Shown here: positions 28,779 through 37,678 of the stretch, piece by piece
How the letters are laid out: the number at the start of each line of letters is the position of its first letter
Numbering within the stretch: the stretch's first letter is position 1
From: Flagellimonas chongwuensis
GTDB lineage: Bacteria; Bacteroidota; Bacteroidia; Flavobacteriales; Flavobacteriaceae
Direction of reading: 5' to 3'
NCBI RefSeq assembly: GCF_013376415.1
Contig: NZ_WYET01000001.1
Coordinates: 930,001 to 994,000 of the forward strand
DNA: 64,000 bases
Notes under the pieces: model-generated
Database searches by the model: none
What the model was told of the DNA's origin: nothing
Seen by the model: only the letters and a program-made list of their open reading frames with translations
Made by a program: the position numbers and the translations under genes

Positions 28779-30059
28779 TTAAAGATCGTACTGCTTTATT
28801 TTTCTGTAGAGCGTTCTTTCGGAAATTCCAAGCTCTGCTGCCGCGGCCTTTCTTTTTCCTTTGTTGCGCTCCAATGATTTTTTGATCAACTCGATTTCCT
28901 TTTCCTGTAAAGATAGGGTTTCTTCTTCTTCGATTTCCTCTGCAAAATGATATCTGTCTTCCGTTGGTAATTGTGACGGGGCAGGAGTTGATGGTTCCAA
29001 AACTGGCTCGGGCAAATGGAGCAATTCGGCAGGTGTTTCCTCGTGCTCTATTTCTTCTTCAGCCTCTTCATTGCCATAAATTTTACGAATCAAGCCCTCA
29101 TTTTCTCGTTGAACTTTATTGGAATCGTTGTCCTTCAACAGTTCTAAAGTGAGTTTTTTGAGGTCGTTCAGGTCACCCTTCATATCAAAGAGCACTTTGT
29201 ACAGGATTTCCCGCTCGTTGCTAAAATCACCTTCCTTTTTAGCCTGACCCACAACAGCCGGTAAATTGGAACCAGAGGAATTCGGAAGGTAGCTGTTTAA
29301 AGTTGAAGCGGAGATATTCCTGTTTTCTTCCAGTACGGAAACCTGTTCTGCAATATTCCGTAATTGACGGATATTTCCGGGCCAACGGTATTTTAAGAGC
29401 AGGTTTACCGCATCGTCTTCCAAACGAATAGTGGGCATTTTGTATTTCTGACCAAAGTCGGAAGCAAATTTTCTAAAAAGCAGATGGATATCGTCCCTTC
29501 TATCGCGAAGCGGCGGCAAATTGATTTCGACCGTGCTCAATCTATAGTAAAGATCTTCCCGGAACTTTTCTTTTTCGATGGCCTCGAACATGTTCACGTT
29601 GGTGGCGGCCACAATCCGAACATTGGTTTTTTGGACTTGTGATGAACCCACTTTTAGGAATTCTCCATTCTCGAGTACCCTTAGCAAACGTACTTGTGTG
29701 GTCAGTGGAAGTTCGCCGACCTCGTCCAAGAAGATGGTGCCGCCATCGGCCACTTCAAAATAACCGCTACGGGTTTGGGTGGCTCCGGTAAAGGCACCTT
29801 TTTCGTGCCCGAACAATTCACTGTCGATGGTTCCCTCGGGGATCGCACCGCAGTTTACCGCAATATATTTGGCATGCTTTCGGTGAGATAACGAGTGGAT
29901 AATTTTGGGAATAGATTCTTTTCCTACACCACTTTCACCTGTTACCAACACGGAAATGTCCGTAGGGGCCACTTGTATTGCTTTTTCTATTGCCCGGTTG
30001 AGTTTTACATCGTTTCCGATAAGCTCGAACCGTTGTTTTATGGATTGTACGCTCTCCAT
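28779..30059 (-). CDS. Sigma-54-dependent transcriptional activator without an N-terminal sensor domain
   Basis: A 426-residue bacterial enhancer-binding protein of the AAA+ class, which remodels RNA polymerase bound to sigma-54. The AAA+ domain begins almost at the N-terminus. Walker A is GESGVGKE, the sigma-54 contact loop is GAFTGA (within HEKGAFTGATQTR), Walker B is GGTIFLDEVGELP and the arginine fingers lie in RLSTVEINLPPLRDRRDDI. An acidic linker of about 120 residues leads to a Fis-type HTH (KRKAAAAELGISERTLYRKI). No receiver or GAF domain precedes the AAA+ module, so it is PspF-like. A longer frame to 30149 runs through a repeat and is rejected; the start is the ATG at 30057-30059 (MESVQSIKQRFELIG). 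Confidence 0.92.
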   Translation of the reverse strand: MESVQSIKQRFELIGNDVKLNRAIEKAIQVAPTDISVLVTGESGVGKESIPKIIHSLSHRKHAKYIAVNCGAIPEGTIDSELFGHEKGAFTGATQTRSGYFEVADGGTIFLDEVGELPLTTQVRLLRVLENGEFLKVGSSQVQKTNVRIVAATNVNMFEAIEKEKFREDLYYRLSTVEINLPPLRDRRDDIHLLFRKFASDFGQKYKMPTIRLEDDAVNLLLKYRWPGNIRQLRNIAEQVSVLEENRNISASTLNSYLPNSSGSNLPAVVGQAKKEGDFSNEREILYKVLFDMKGDLNDLKKLTLELLKDNDSNKVQRENEGLIRKIYGNEEAEEEIEHEETPAELLHLPEPVLEPSTPAPSQLPTEDRYHFAEEIEEEETLSLQEKEIELIKKSLERNKGKRKAAAAELGISERTLYRKIKQYDL

Positions 30060-30065
30060 ATATTG

Positions 30066-30146
30066 TCTTTCCTGCGAAGGCAGGAATCTTAATTTTTTTG
30101 GATTCCGCATGGTGCTTCGACTACGTTCAGCATCCGTGTGGAATAA
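30066..30146. repeat. REP-like palindromic repeat pair between miaB and the sigma-54 activator
   Basis: Two adjacent dyads are present. TTCCTGC-GAAG-GCAGGAA is a perfect 7-bp stem at 30069-30086. A larger imperfect hairpin (ATTCC...GGTGCT around TCGACTACGTTC and AGCAtCC...GGAAT) spans about 30102-30144. Near-identical GCTTCGACTACGCTCAGC-type units are widely scattered in Flavobacteriaceae genomes, from memory. Copy number in this genome cannot be seen from one window. It sits in the 97-base gap of an apparent operon. Confidence 0.6.
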
Positions 30147-30156
30147 CAAATGGTTA

Positions 30157-31620
30157 CTAATTATTTTCTGAATACCCTACTGCTTCTCCGATAAGTGTAG
30201 CCGAAGTGCATTCATTAATTTTAACGTTGACAAAATCACCTACTTTGTAGTGTTCTTTTGGGAAAACGGCTACCGTATTCTGTGAATTTCTTCCCATCCA
30301 ATGAGCGTCCGATTTTTTGGAAGTCCCTTCAATCAAGATTTCTTCGGTTTTTCCCACGTGTTGTTGTGTGCGATAAAAGCTATGCTTTTGCTGAAGGTAG
30401 ATGATTTCCGTTAGTCTCCTTTTTTTGGTTTCTTCAGGAATGTCGTCTTTCATTTTACGCTCTGCAAGTGTTCCGGGACGTTCGGAATAAGCAAACATGA
30501 AACCGAAATCGTATTTTACGTATTCCATTAAACTTAGGGTATCCCGATGGTCCTCTTCGGTTTCTGTGGGAAACCCGGTTATCATGTCCTGACTTATGGC
30601 ACAATCTGGAATTAGTTTTTTGATGTTGTCGATTAACTCAAAATATTCCTCACGAGTGTGCAAACGGTTCATTGCCTTTAAAATGCGGTTGCTTCCGCTT
30701 TGAACGGGCAAGTGAATGTACTTGCAAATGTTTCTGTATTTGGCCATGGCCTCGATTACGTCCAAGGTCATATCCTGTGGGTTGGATGTAGAGAAACGGA
30801 TGCGCATTTTCGGCTGTGCCTGTGCAACAAGTTCCAGAAGTCCGGCAAAGTTTACGGAAGTGGCCTTTTGCATGTCCGTTGCCTTGTCGAAATCCTTTTT
30901 CAATCCGCCGCCATACCAGAGGTAGCTGTCCACATTCTGGCCCAACAAGGTGATTTCTTTGAAACCTCTGTCCCATAGGTCGTTTACTTCTTCCAAAATG
31001 GATTGCGGGTCGCGGCTACGTTCCCTTCCTCGGGTAAACGGTACCACGCAGAATGTGCACATATTGTCGCAACCACGGGTAATGGAAACAAAAGCAGAGA
31101 CTCCGTTGGTATTTAATCGAACCGGCGCCACATCGCCATAGGTCTCATCTTTGGAGAGGATAACGTTCACGGCATTCCTGCCCTCGTCTATTTCTTGTAT
31201 CAGATTGGGAAGGTCCTTGTATGCGTCTGGTCCTACCACCATGTCCACTATTTTTTCTTCTTCCAGGAACTTGCTCTTCAAACGTTCGGCCATACATCCC
31301 AAAACACCCACTTTCATGTTGGGTCTTGTTCTTTTTACGGCGTTGAATTTTTCTAAACGCTTGCGAACGGTCTGTTCAGCCTTTTCACGAATGGAGCATG
31401 TATTTACCAAAACCAAATCTGCATCGTTCAGGTCTTGGGTGGTATTGAAGCCTTCCTTCGCCAAAATGGATGCAACAATTTCACTGTCGGAAAAGTTCAT
31501 CTGGCAACCGTAGCTCTCAATGTAGAGCTTTCGACCGTTCTTTTCGTTGTTTTCCAGTGACAGGCTACTTCCCTGTTGGCTTTCATCTATTATCTTTTCC
31601 ACGCTTTTTTCCTCTATCAT
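30157..31620 (-). CDS. miaB: tRNA-2-methylthio-N6-isopentenyladenosine synthase MiaB
   Basis: MiaB is a radical-SAM methylthiotransferase that adds the 2-methylthio group to i6A37 of tRNAs reading UNN codons. The 487-residue protein has an N-terminal UPF0004 domain ([15 protein letters not shown] and [13 protein letters not shown], plus VLGCMAER) supplying the auxiliary cluster cysteines. The radical-SAM motif is CDNMCTFC, followed by [13 protein letters not shown]-terminal TRAM domain ends near [22 protein letters not shown]. The start is taken at 31620 ([11 protein letters not shown]), not 31641, because a full promoter -7 box lies at 31639-31646. It leads a minus-strand run towards the sigma-54 activator and lptE. 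Confidence 0.97.
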   Translation of the reverse strand: MIEEKSVEKIIDESQQGSSLSLENNEKNGRKLYIESYGCQMNFSDSEIVASILAKEGFNTTQDLNDADLVLVNTCSIREKAEQTVRKRLEKFNAVKRTRPNMKVGVLGCMAERLKSKFLEEEKIVDMVVGPDAYKDLPNLIQEIDEGRNAVNVILSKDETYGDVAPVRLNTNGVSAFVSITRGCDNMCTFCVVPFTRGRERSRDPQSILEEVNDLWDRGFKEITLLGQNVDSYLWYGGGLKKDFDKATDMQKATSVNFAGLLELVAQAQPKMRIRFSTSNPQDMTLDVIEAMAKYRNICKYIHLPVQSGSNRILKAMNRLHTREEYFELIDNIKKLIPDCAISQDMITGFPTETEEDHRDTLSLMEYVKYDFGFMFAYSERPGTLAERKMKDDIPEETKKRRLTEIIYLQQKHSFYRTQQHVGKTEEILIEGTSKKSDAHWMGRNSQNTVAVFPKEHYKVGDFVNVKINECTSATLIGEAVGYSENN

Positions 31621-31638
31621 AAATGTTTCAATGGGGTG

Positions 31639-31670
31639 CAAAGATAGTGCTTATTACATTTTAGTGACAA
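31639..31670 (-). promoter_or_regulatory. Bacteroidota-type promoter of miaB
   Basis: The minus strand reads TTG (complement of 31668-31670), a 21-base spacer and a perfect -7 TATCTTTG (complement of 31639-31646). The ATG lies 18 bases downstream. It fixes the miaB start at 31620. Confidence 0.65.
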
Positions 31671-31695
31671 TATGGCAGTATTTTTTAATAATATA

Positions 31696-31725
31696 TTGCG
31701 ATATCCCTTGTTAATATTACCTTTC
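31696..31725 (+). promoter_or_regulatory. Candidate promoter of the 31753 membrane-protein gene
   Basis: TTG (31696-31698), a 19-base spacer and TACCTTTC (31718-31725, one mismatch from TAnnTTTG) lie 27 bases before the ATG at 31753. It is divergent from the miaB promoter. Confidence 0.45.
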
Positions 31726-31752
31726 ACTTTAAAAAACAACTTAAACAGTACA

Positions 31753-32481
31753 ATGAATTTCAGCAGTCTTTCCAATAGAATACAACAAAGTGTCCCGGTA
31801 GAATTCGGGTCCGTGTTCAACAACTCCATTGAACTTTTCAAAAAAGTATGGCTGCAAGGCTTTATTACGCTTGTATTGACATTTGCCGGAATACTTCCTT
31901 TTTATCTTCTGATTTATTTGCCGATGATAGCGATGGGCATAAGTGACCCTGACATATTTGAACAGCAAGAAATGCCGCCGGTATTTGCAGGATTGATGAC
32001 TTTAATGATGCCTTTGTTTATGATTGGAGTGATGACCATTGGCATTTGTTTGAATGCCGCTTTTTTAAGAATCTGTAGGAAATATGATTTGAACGAATCC
32101 GGAAAGGATGATTACTTCTTTTACTTTAAAAGGGAATACTTGGGAAAGGCTTTGGTTATTTCGTTGATTATGGTCGGTCTATCTTTTTTGGGTGTTTTAA
32201 CTTGTGGTTTGGGAATTGTCTATTTAATGGTGCCGATGTCACTGTTCCCTGCATTTTTTGCATTTGACAGGGAGCTTAGCGCTTTGGAAGTGGTGAAGGC
32301 AAGTTTTGCCCTTGGCAACAAAAACTGGTTGATGATATTCCTTTTGATACTTGTTTCTGGATTGGTTGGTCAACTGGGAGTAATCCTATGTTTGGTCGGA
32401 GTATTGTTTACTGCAATGTTCAGTAAAATACCGATTTATTTTATACACAAAGATGCTGTGGTCATCTCGATGGATGTATAA
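31753..32481 (+). CDS. Multi-pass inner-membrane protein, unknown function
   Basis: A 242-residue protein starting MNFSSLSNRIQQSVPVEFGS. An amphipathic N-terminal part with FNNSIELFKKVWLQGF leads to about five membrane helices in three groups (about 38-60, 72-105, 130-235). The layout is like glycerophosphoryl-diester or DUF975-type membrane regions, but I cannot assign a family. Some databases give such flavobacterial proteins an unsupported beta-carotene monooxygenase label, which I do not adopt. The ATG at 31753 is preferred over 31672 because a promoter-like element lies between them. Confidence 0.8.
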   Translation: MNFSSLSNRIQQSVPVEFGSVFNNSIELFKKVWLQGFITLVLTFAGILPFYLLIYLPMIAMGISDPDIFEQQEMPPVFAGLMTLMMPLFMIGVMTIGICLNAAFLRICRKYDLNESGKDDYFFYFKREYLGKALVISLIMVGLSFLGVLTCGLGIVYLMVPMSLFPAFFAFDRELSALEVVKASFALGNKNWLMIFLLILVSGLVGQLGVILCLVGVLFTAMFSKIPIYFIHKDAVVISMDV

Positions 32482-32548
32482 TTTTTTGTACCCAACGGCG
32501 CAACGTAATGCTTTGGTTTGCATCTAGGTAAGTAAAACACAAACCGCT

Positions 32549-33802
32549 ATGAAAACCAAGCTGCTCTTACTTTTATGTATCAATTTTTTGTTGTTCACTT
32601 CTTGTTCCGATGATGATGCAAACGGCAAATATGAGGAATATTTGGTGGCTCGTCCATTGACTATGAATCGGACCGAGTTTGCCAACAGTGTGGATGTTAT
32701 CGCTCCTCGACCCGTAGAGGAATCGGGAAAAGTTTATACCTATCAAGATTATATCTTTATTAATGATAAGTACAGGGGGGTGCATGTTATAGACAACAGT
32801 AATCCGAACCAGCCCGTTAAAGTGGCCTTTATTCAAATTCCTGGGAATGTTGATATTTCGGTAAAGAGCGATTTTCTTTATGCCGATAGTTTAATGGATT
32901 TGGTGATTTTGGATATTTCTGATCTTGATAACATCACAATCGTAAATAGGTTAGAAAATGTGTTGCAAGATTATGTAGTAGCTCCATTTGAGGCAGATTT
33001 GGTAGACTATGGTGATTACAGTTACAATTCAGAGGATATTGTGATCGGATGGGAAATGGTTTCCGAACGTATGTCGGAAGAGCAGTATCAATCCCGTTTC
33101 GGGGATTTTGGGATGGCTTTTGCCGAAGTGGCGAACGATGCCAGTGGAGGAACTGGTCAAGGCGGGTCGTTGGCAAGGTTCAAAATAGTAGAGGAGTATC
33201 TGTACGCTGTCGATAGTCACAATATCAATATCTTCAATATCTCAGATTTGGACAATCCGCAGGTTTTGGACGATGTGCATGCCGGTTTTGATATTGAAAC
33301 CATTTTTAATAGGGACAATTACCTCTTCTTGGGAAGTATGAGGGGAATGTACATTTATGATATTTCATCTCCTGCAACACCGACCTTTGTATCGGAGTTT
33401 CAACATGGCACGGCCTGCGATCCTGTTGTGGTGGATGGGGATTATGCTTACGTGACTTTAAGGGGCGGAAATATGTGCGGCGCTACCGAGAGCGGATTAT
33501 ATATCGTGGATATTTCCAATATAGAAAATCCTGAACTGGCCATAACCTATCCCATGAAAGGGCCATATGGTCTTGGCATCAAGGATGAAAAAATCTTTAT
33601 CTGCGATGGTGATTCAGGTCTTAAAGTTTATGATAAGACCGATATCAATGATTTGATAGAGCTGAACCATTTTGAAGATATAGTTACTTATGACGTAATC
33701 CCAATGGAAAATTACTTGATCATGGTAGGTGACGGTATACTATATCAATATGAATATCTAGACGGAGGTATCAAGTTAATAAGTCAAATAGGTCTTAACT
33801 AG
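32549..33802 (+). CDS. LVIVD-repeat lipoprotein
   Basis: A 417-residue lipoprotein with signal LLLLLCINFLLFTSC and then SDDDAN, an acidic export-type start. The body is built from propeller-like LVIVD repeats: YIFINDKYRGVHVIDNSNPNQP, FLYADSLMDLVILDISDLDN, YLYAVDSHNINIFNISDLDN, YLFLGSMRGMYIYDISSPA and YAYVTLRGGNM...LYIVDISNIEN. These form a beta-propeller on the cell surface or periplasmic side. No catalytic motif is seen, so a binding or adhesion role is likely. It is a single gene closed by a terminator at 33822-33850. Confidence 0.87.
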   Translation: MKTKLLLLLCINFLLFTSCSDDDANGKYEEYLVARPLTMNRTEFANSVDVIAPRPVEESGKVYTYQDYIFINDKYRGVHVIDNSNPNQPVKVAFIQIPGNVDISVKSDFLYADSLMDLVILDISDLDNITIVNRLENVLQDYVVAPFEADLVDYGDYSYNSEDIVIGWEMVSERMSEEQYQSRFGDFGMAFAEVANDASGGTGQGGSLARFKIVEEYLYAVDSHNINIFNISDLDNPQVLDDVHAGFDIETIFNRDNYLFLGSMRGMYIYDISSPATPTFVSEFQHGTACDPVVVDGDYAYVTLRGGNMCGATESGLYIVDISNIENPELAITYPMKGPYGLGIKDEKIFICDGDSGLKVYDKTDINDLIELNHFEDIVTYDVIPMENYLIMVGDGILYQYEYLDGGIKLISQIGLN

Positions 33803-33821
33803 GTGAAAAATCAACTTTTCT

Positions 33822-33850
33822 TATCCCACTTTTAGTGGGATATTTTTTTA
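33822..33850 (+). terminator. Terminator after the LVIVD lipoprotein gene
   Basis: An 8-bp perfect stem, TATCCCAC (33822-33829) with GTGGGATA (33835-33842), has a five-base loop. Seven T residues follow at 33843-33849. Confidence 0.88.
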
Positions 33851-33888
33851 TTGGTAAAGGGCAAAACCACAAAATCGAAAAATTGATA

Positions 33889-33896
33889 TACTTTTG
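33889..33896 (+). promoter_or_regulatory. -7 promoter element of topA
   Basis: TACTTTTG, a perfect TAnnTTTG, ends 19 bases before the topA ATG at 33916. No good -33 box was found at 19-21 bases. Confidence 0.45.
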
Positions 33897-33915
33897 TTAG
33901 GACAAAACCAAGTGC

Positions 33916-36396
33916 ATGCCAAAGAATTTAGTTATTGTAGAGTCCCCCGCCAAAGCAAAGACCATTGAACGATTTCTAGGAAAAGAATTTCAAGTAGAGT
34001 CCAGTTTTGGGCATATTGCCGACCTCCCCTCGAAAGAGCTTGGCGTAGATGTGGAAAATGATTTTAAGCCGAAATATACTGTTGACAAGGAGAAGAAAGC
34101 CTTGGTGAAAAAACTCAAGGACTTGGCTAAAAAAGCAGAAATTATTTGGTTGGCGAGTGATGAGGACCGAGAGGGAGAGGCCATATCTTGGCATTTGGCA
34201 GAAGAGTTGGGGTTGGACAAAAGCAAGACAAAGCGTATTGTTTTCAATTCCATTACCAAATCGGCTATCCAAAAGGCAATAGAAAATCCAAGGGACATTA
34301 ATTACAACTTGGTAAATGCACAACAGGCACGTAGGGTGCTGGACCGATTGGTGGGTTACGAGCTGTCGCCCGTTCTTTGGAAAAAAATAAAACCTGGACT
34401 TTCGGCAGGACGGGTACAATCCGTTGCGGTAAGATTGATCGTGGAGCGTGAAAGGGAAATCGAAGGGTTTACCCCCGAGGCATCTTTTCGTATAAAAGCT
34501 GAATTCAAAACCGACGAAGGAAATACATTTGCCGCAAAGCTGAACACTACGTTTCCGACGAAGCAAGCAGCAGAATCATTTTTAAAGGAGAATATTGGTG
34601 CAGACTTTTCAGTTTCCGATTTGGCCCAAAAGCCGGCAAAAAAATCCCCTGCAGCGCCGTTTACCACTTCCACTCTACAACAGGAAGCTTCTAGAAAACT
34701 GTACTTTTCGGTTAGCCGCACCATGCAGGTGGCACAGCGTTTATATGAAGCAGGTCTTATTACTTATATGAGAACGGATAGTGTCAACCTTTCCAACGAA
34801 GCATTGGCTGCGGCAAAAGATGCTATTCTGGATAACTACGGTGAAAAATATAGTCAAACCAGAAACTTTACAGGCAAATCCAAAGGGGCACAAGAGGCTC
34901 ACGAGGCCATCCGCCCTACCGATATGAAACTGCAATCGCCCCAATTGGAGCGAGATCAGGCCAAATTATATGAATTGATATGGAAACGTACCCTGGCATC
35001 CCAAATGAGCGATGCACAGTTGGAGCGCACCAATGTAAAGATAAAAGCCAGTACCCACAGTGAAGAATTCTCTGCGAACGGTGAAGTAGTAAAGTTTGAT
35101 GGTTTCCTTAAAGTATATCTGGAAGGTACCGATGATGAAGATGGGGAGGAGCAAGATGGAATGCTTCCGGCCATGAAAGTAGGGGAACCGCTTCAAAATG
35201 TATTTATTTCGGCAACCGAAAGATTTTCAAGGCCCCCTTACCGTTATTCGGAAGCTTCTTTGGTAAAGAAATTGGAGGAGTTGGGCATCGGGAGACCATC
35301 TACCTACGCACCTACCATATCTACCATTCAGAACAGGGGCTATGTGGAAAAAGGTACCGTAGAAGGCTCAGAACGTAAATATGTACAGTTGGTATTGGAA
35401 GATGGAAAAGTCTCCGATAGCCAGTTGAGCGAAATGGTCGGCTCCGAAAAAGGAAAGATCGTACCTACCGATATAGGGATGATCGTAAACGACTTTTTGG
35501 TGACACACTTTACCCAAATTTTGGACTACAACTTCACGGCGCAAGTGGAAGAAGATTTTGATGAGATAGCATCTGGTGACGAGGATTGGCAGGAAATGAT
35601 GAAAAATTTCTATAAAGATTTTCATCCCAATGTACTTGAGGTAGAGGAAAACGCTGAACGCGCCAGCGGAGAACGTGTTTTGGGAACTGACCCAAAATCT
35701 GGCAGACAGGTGTCCGTTCGATTGGGCCGCTTTGGACCAATGGTGCAAATTGGGACCGTAGATGATGAGGACAAGCCGGAGTTTGCCAGCTTGTTGCCAG
35801 ATCAGTCCATAGGTACCATTACTTTTGAAGAAGCAATGACCCTTTTTGAGCTTCCACGAAAGTTAGGTGTTTACGAAGGGGAAGAGGTAGAAGCTAATGT
35901 AGGTAGATACGGTCCTTATGTTCGATTTGGCAAAAAGTTTATATCACTGGATAAGGGCGAAAGTGCTTTTGATGTTGATATGGACCGTGCCATTGAGCTT
36001 ATCAAGGCAAAGCAAAAGGCGGATGCACCCATTGGCACATATGAAGGAAAGGATGTTACCAAAGGAGTAGGTAGGTTTGGACCATTTATCAAGTGGGACG
36101 GTATGTTCATCAACGTGAACAAGAAATATGATTTTGATAATCTATCCGACGGAGATATTGCTGAATTGATTGAGGCTAAAAAGAAAAAAGAGGCCGAGAA
36201 ACTTATTCAAGAGTGGCCAGAGGAAAAGATACGAATAGAAAAAGCCCGTTGGGGAAGACACAATATCATAAAAGGTAGGGTAAAGGTGGAGCTCTCCAAG
36301 GATGTGGATGCCACAAAAATCACATTGGAAGAAGCGCAGGCCCTATTGGAAAAAAAATCACCAAAGAAAAAAGCCAAGACAAAAGCTAAGAAATAA
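33916..36396 (+). CDS. topA: DNA topoisomerase I (type IA)
   Basis: An 826-residue cytoplasmic enzyme that relaxes negative supercoils through a 5'-phosphotyrosine link. The Toprim domain is at the N-terminus (NLVIVESPAKAKTIERFLG, then ASDEDREGEAISWHLA with the acidic triad). The catalytic Tyr is Y284 in ITYMRTDSVN. The GIGRPSTYAPTISTIQNRGY helix is conserved. The C-terminus has no zinc-ribbon cysteines. Instead it carries three Topo-C-terminal repeats (VRLGRFGPMVQIG, NVGRYGPYVRFG, GVGRFGPFIKW) and a Lys-rich tail, normal for Bacteroidota. The next gene starts two bases after its stop, so translation is probably coupled. Confidence 0.98.
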   Translation: MPKNLVIVESPAKAKTIERFLGKEFQVESSFGHIADLPSKELGVDVENDFKPKYTVDKEKKALVKKLKDLAKKAEIIWLASDEDREGEAISWHLAEELGLDKSKTKRIVFNSITKSAIQKAIENPRDINYNLVNAQQARRVLDRLVGYELSPVLWKKIKPGLSAGRVQSVAVRLIVEREREIEGFTPEASFRIKAEFKTDEGNTFAAKLNTTFPTKQAAESFLKENIGADFSVSDLAQKPAKKSPAAPFTTSTLQQEASRKLYFSVSRTMQVAQRLYEAGLITYMRTDSVNLSNEALAAAKDAILDNYGEKYSQTRNFTGKSKGAQEAHEAIRPTDMKLQSPQLERDQAKLYELIWKRTLASQMSDAQLERTNVKIKASTHSEEFSANGEVVKFDGFLKVYLEGTDDEDGEEQDGMLPAMKVGEPLQNVFISATERFSRPPYRYSEASLVKKLEELGIGRPSTYAPTISTIQNRGYVEKGTVEGSERKYVQLVLEDGKVSDSQLSEMVGSEKGKIVPTDIGMIVNDFLVTHFTQILDYNFTAQVEEDFDEIASGDEDWQEMMKNFYKDFHPNVLEVEENAERASGERVLGTDPKSGRQVSVRLGRFGPMVQIGTVDDEDKPEFASLLPDQSIGTITFEEAMTLFELPRKLGVYEGEEVEANVGRYGPYVRFGKKFISLDKGESAFDVDMDRAIELIKAKQKADAPIGTYEGKDVTKGVGRFGPFIKWDGMFINVNKKYDFDNLSDGDIAELIEAKKKKEAEKLIQEWPEEKIRIEKARWGRHNIIKGRVKVELSKDVDATKITLEEAQALLEKKSPKKKAKTKAKK

Positions 36397-36398
36397 CT

Positions 36399-37556
36399 AT
36401 GGCGTTCGACTTTCTGGTTCCGGTCAAGGACAAGGTATTGGCACATTCCGAATTGTTGCCAGAACAAGCATTGGGCAAGAACGTTCACATGCATACCGAA
36501 AAGGATGGGCTACCTGTATTCGCTCAAGCTGATGTCGCCATTTTTGGCGTCTTGGAATCCAGAAACGCTTTCGAGAAAAAGCCCGAAAAATTGGATCTTG
36601 ACGAGGTCCGTATCCAGCTTTACCGTCTTATGATGGGTAATTGGAACTCTACTATTATCGATATTGGCGATGTGGAGGAAGGCAATACCGTAGAGGACAC
36701 CTATTTTGTGGTAAAAGAAATTGTTGCAGGTCTGCTCGAGGAAAACATAATCCCGATTGTGTTGGGGCTTACCCAGGATATTACCTTTCCTACCTACCGT
36801 GCTTTTGATAAAATAAAGAATATGGTGAATCTCGTCTCCATCGATAGCCGGTTCGACTTTGGTGAGGACGACGAGTTGATTTCATCACATTCCTACATGA
36901 GTAAAATCATAACTGATAAGCCCAACAACCTTTTCAATTTTTCCAACATTGGCTACCAGAGTTACTTCAATGCCCAAGAGGAAAAGGATTTGATGGAGCG
37001 TCTATTTTTCGATGCTTACCGATTGGGAGAGATAGCGGCCAACATAGAATTGGCGGAACCGGTATTGCGGAGCAGCGATATCGTAAGCCTGGATTTAAGG
37101 GCGATTCGGGCAAGTGAAATGGGCGGCTCCAGAAATTTTTCCCCCAACGGATTTACCGGAAGGGAGATATGTGCCATTGCCCGTTACGCCGGGATAAGCG
37201 ATAAAGTAACCTTGTTCGGTATTTACGAGGGAGAGAATTCATACCAAGCCTTTCAGATGATCGCACAGATCATTTGGTACTTTATAGAAGGGTTGAGTTT
37301 TAGAATAAAAGAATACCCAAGCTCTAAGAGCGAAGACTTCACAAAGTTTACCGTGCCTACGGACACCGAGGAATTGGTCTTCTTCAAAAGCCATGTTACA
37401 GAAAGATGGTGGGTAGAAGTGCCAACAATTTTAGCTGAACATACTAAAACAAATTCGGTGGCGTTATTACCATGCACCGAAGAGGACTATCTGGATGCAT
37501 GCAACCAGAACATTCCCGAAAGGTGGTTCAAAGCCTACAGAAAAGGGCTGAACTAA
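36399..37556 (+). CDS. Arginase/formimidoylglutamase-fold protein with degenerate metal-binding motifs
   Basis: A 385-residue ureohydrolase-fold protein, usually labelled formimidoylglutamase in flavobacteria. The fold is recognisable (VEDTYFVVKEIVAGLLEENI, then IIPIVLGLTQDITF, then VSIDSRFDFG and IVSLDLRAI), but the manganese ligands are changed. GGDHS has become GLTQD (His to Gln126). DAHxD has become DSRFD (His to Arg151). DxDxxDP has become DLRAIRA (Asp to Arg234). Normal catalysis is therefore unlikely. A C-terminal motif FKSHVTERWWVEVP is a distinct conserved-looking feature. The gene starts two bases after topA and lies 122 bases before gldK. A structural or regulatory role linked to gliding is only inference. 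Confidence 0.82.
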   Translation: MAFDFLVPVKDKVLAHSELLPEQALGKNVHMHTEKDGLPVFAQADVAIFGVLESRNAFEKKPEKLDLDEVRIQLYRLMMGNWNSTIIDIGDVEEGNTVEDTYFVVKEIVAGLLEENIIPIVLGLTQDITFPTYRAFDKIKNMVNLVSIDSRFDFGEDDELISSHSYMSKIITDKPNNLFNFSNIGYQSYFNAQEEKDLMERLFFDAYRLGEIAANIELAEPVLRSSDIVSLDLRAIRASEMGGSRNFSPNGFTGREICAIARYAGISDKVTLFGIYEGENSYQAFQMIAQIIWYFIEGLSFRIKEYPSSKSEDFTKFTVPTDTEELVFFKSHVTERWWVEVPTILAEHTKTNSVALLPCTEEDYLDACNQNIPERWFKAYRKGLN

Positions 37557-37678
37557 ATAAATTAAATTTTGACCATTAATTGTTTGCTGCACAATAATTC
37601 ATTCAAAAATCAGTTTTGAAAATAATGAACCTGTGTAGAACAGTTAAAAATCTTGAATCGAATAATTTAACCTAAAGT

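Noticed and set aside
30060..30149. Thirty-codon N-terminal extension of the sigma-54 activator
   Set aside because: It reads through the palindromic repeat at 30066-30146. The family-like protein starts at the ATG at 30057-30059.
31621..31641. Longer miaB start at 31641
   Set aside because: It would overlap the perfect -7 box at 31639-31646. The ATG at 31618-31620 lies downstream of it.
31753..32481. Beta-carotene 15,15'-monooxygenase label for the membrane protein
   Set aside because: None of the family's His iron ligands or propeller features are present. It is simply a multi-pass membrane protein.
36399..37556. Active formimidoylglutamase
   Set aside because: Key metal ligands are replaced, and no hut genes lie nearby.
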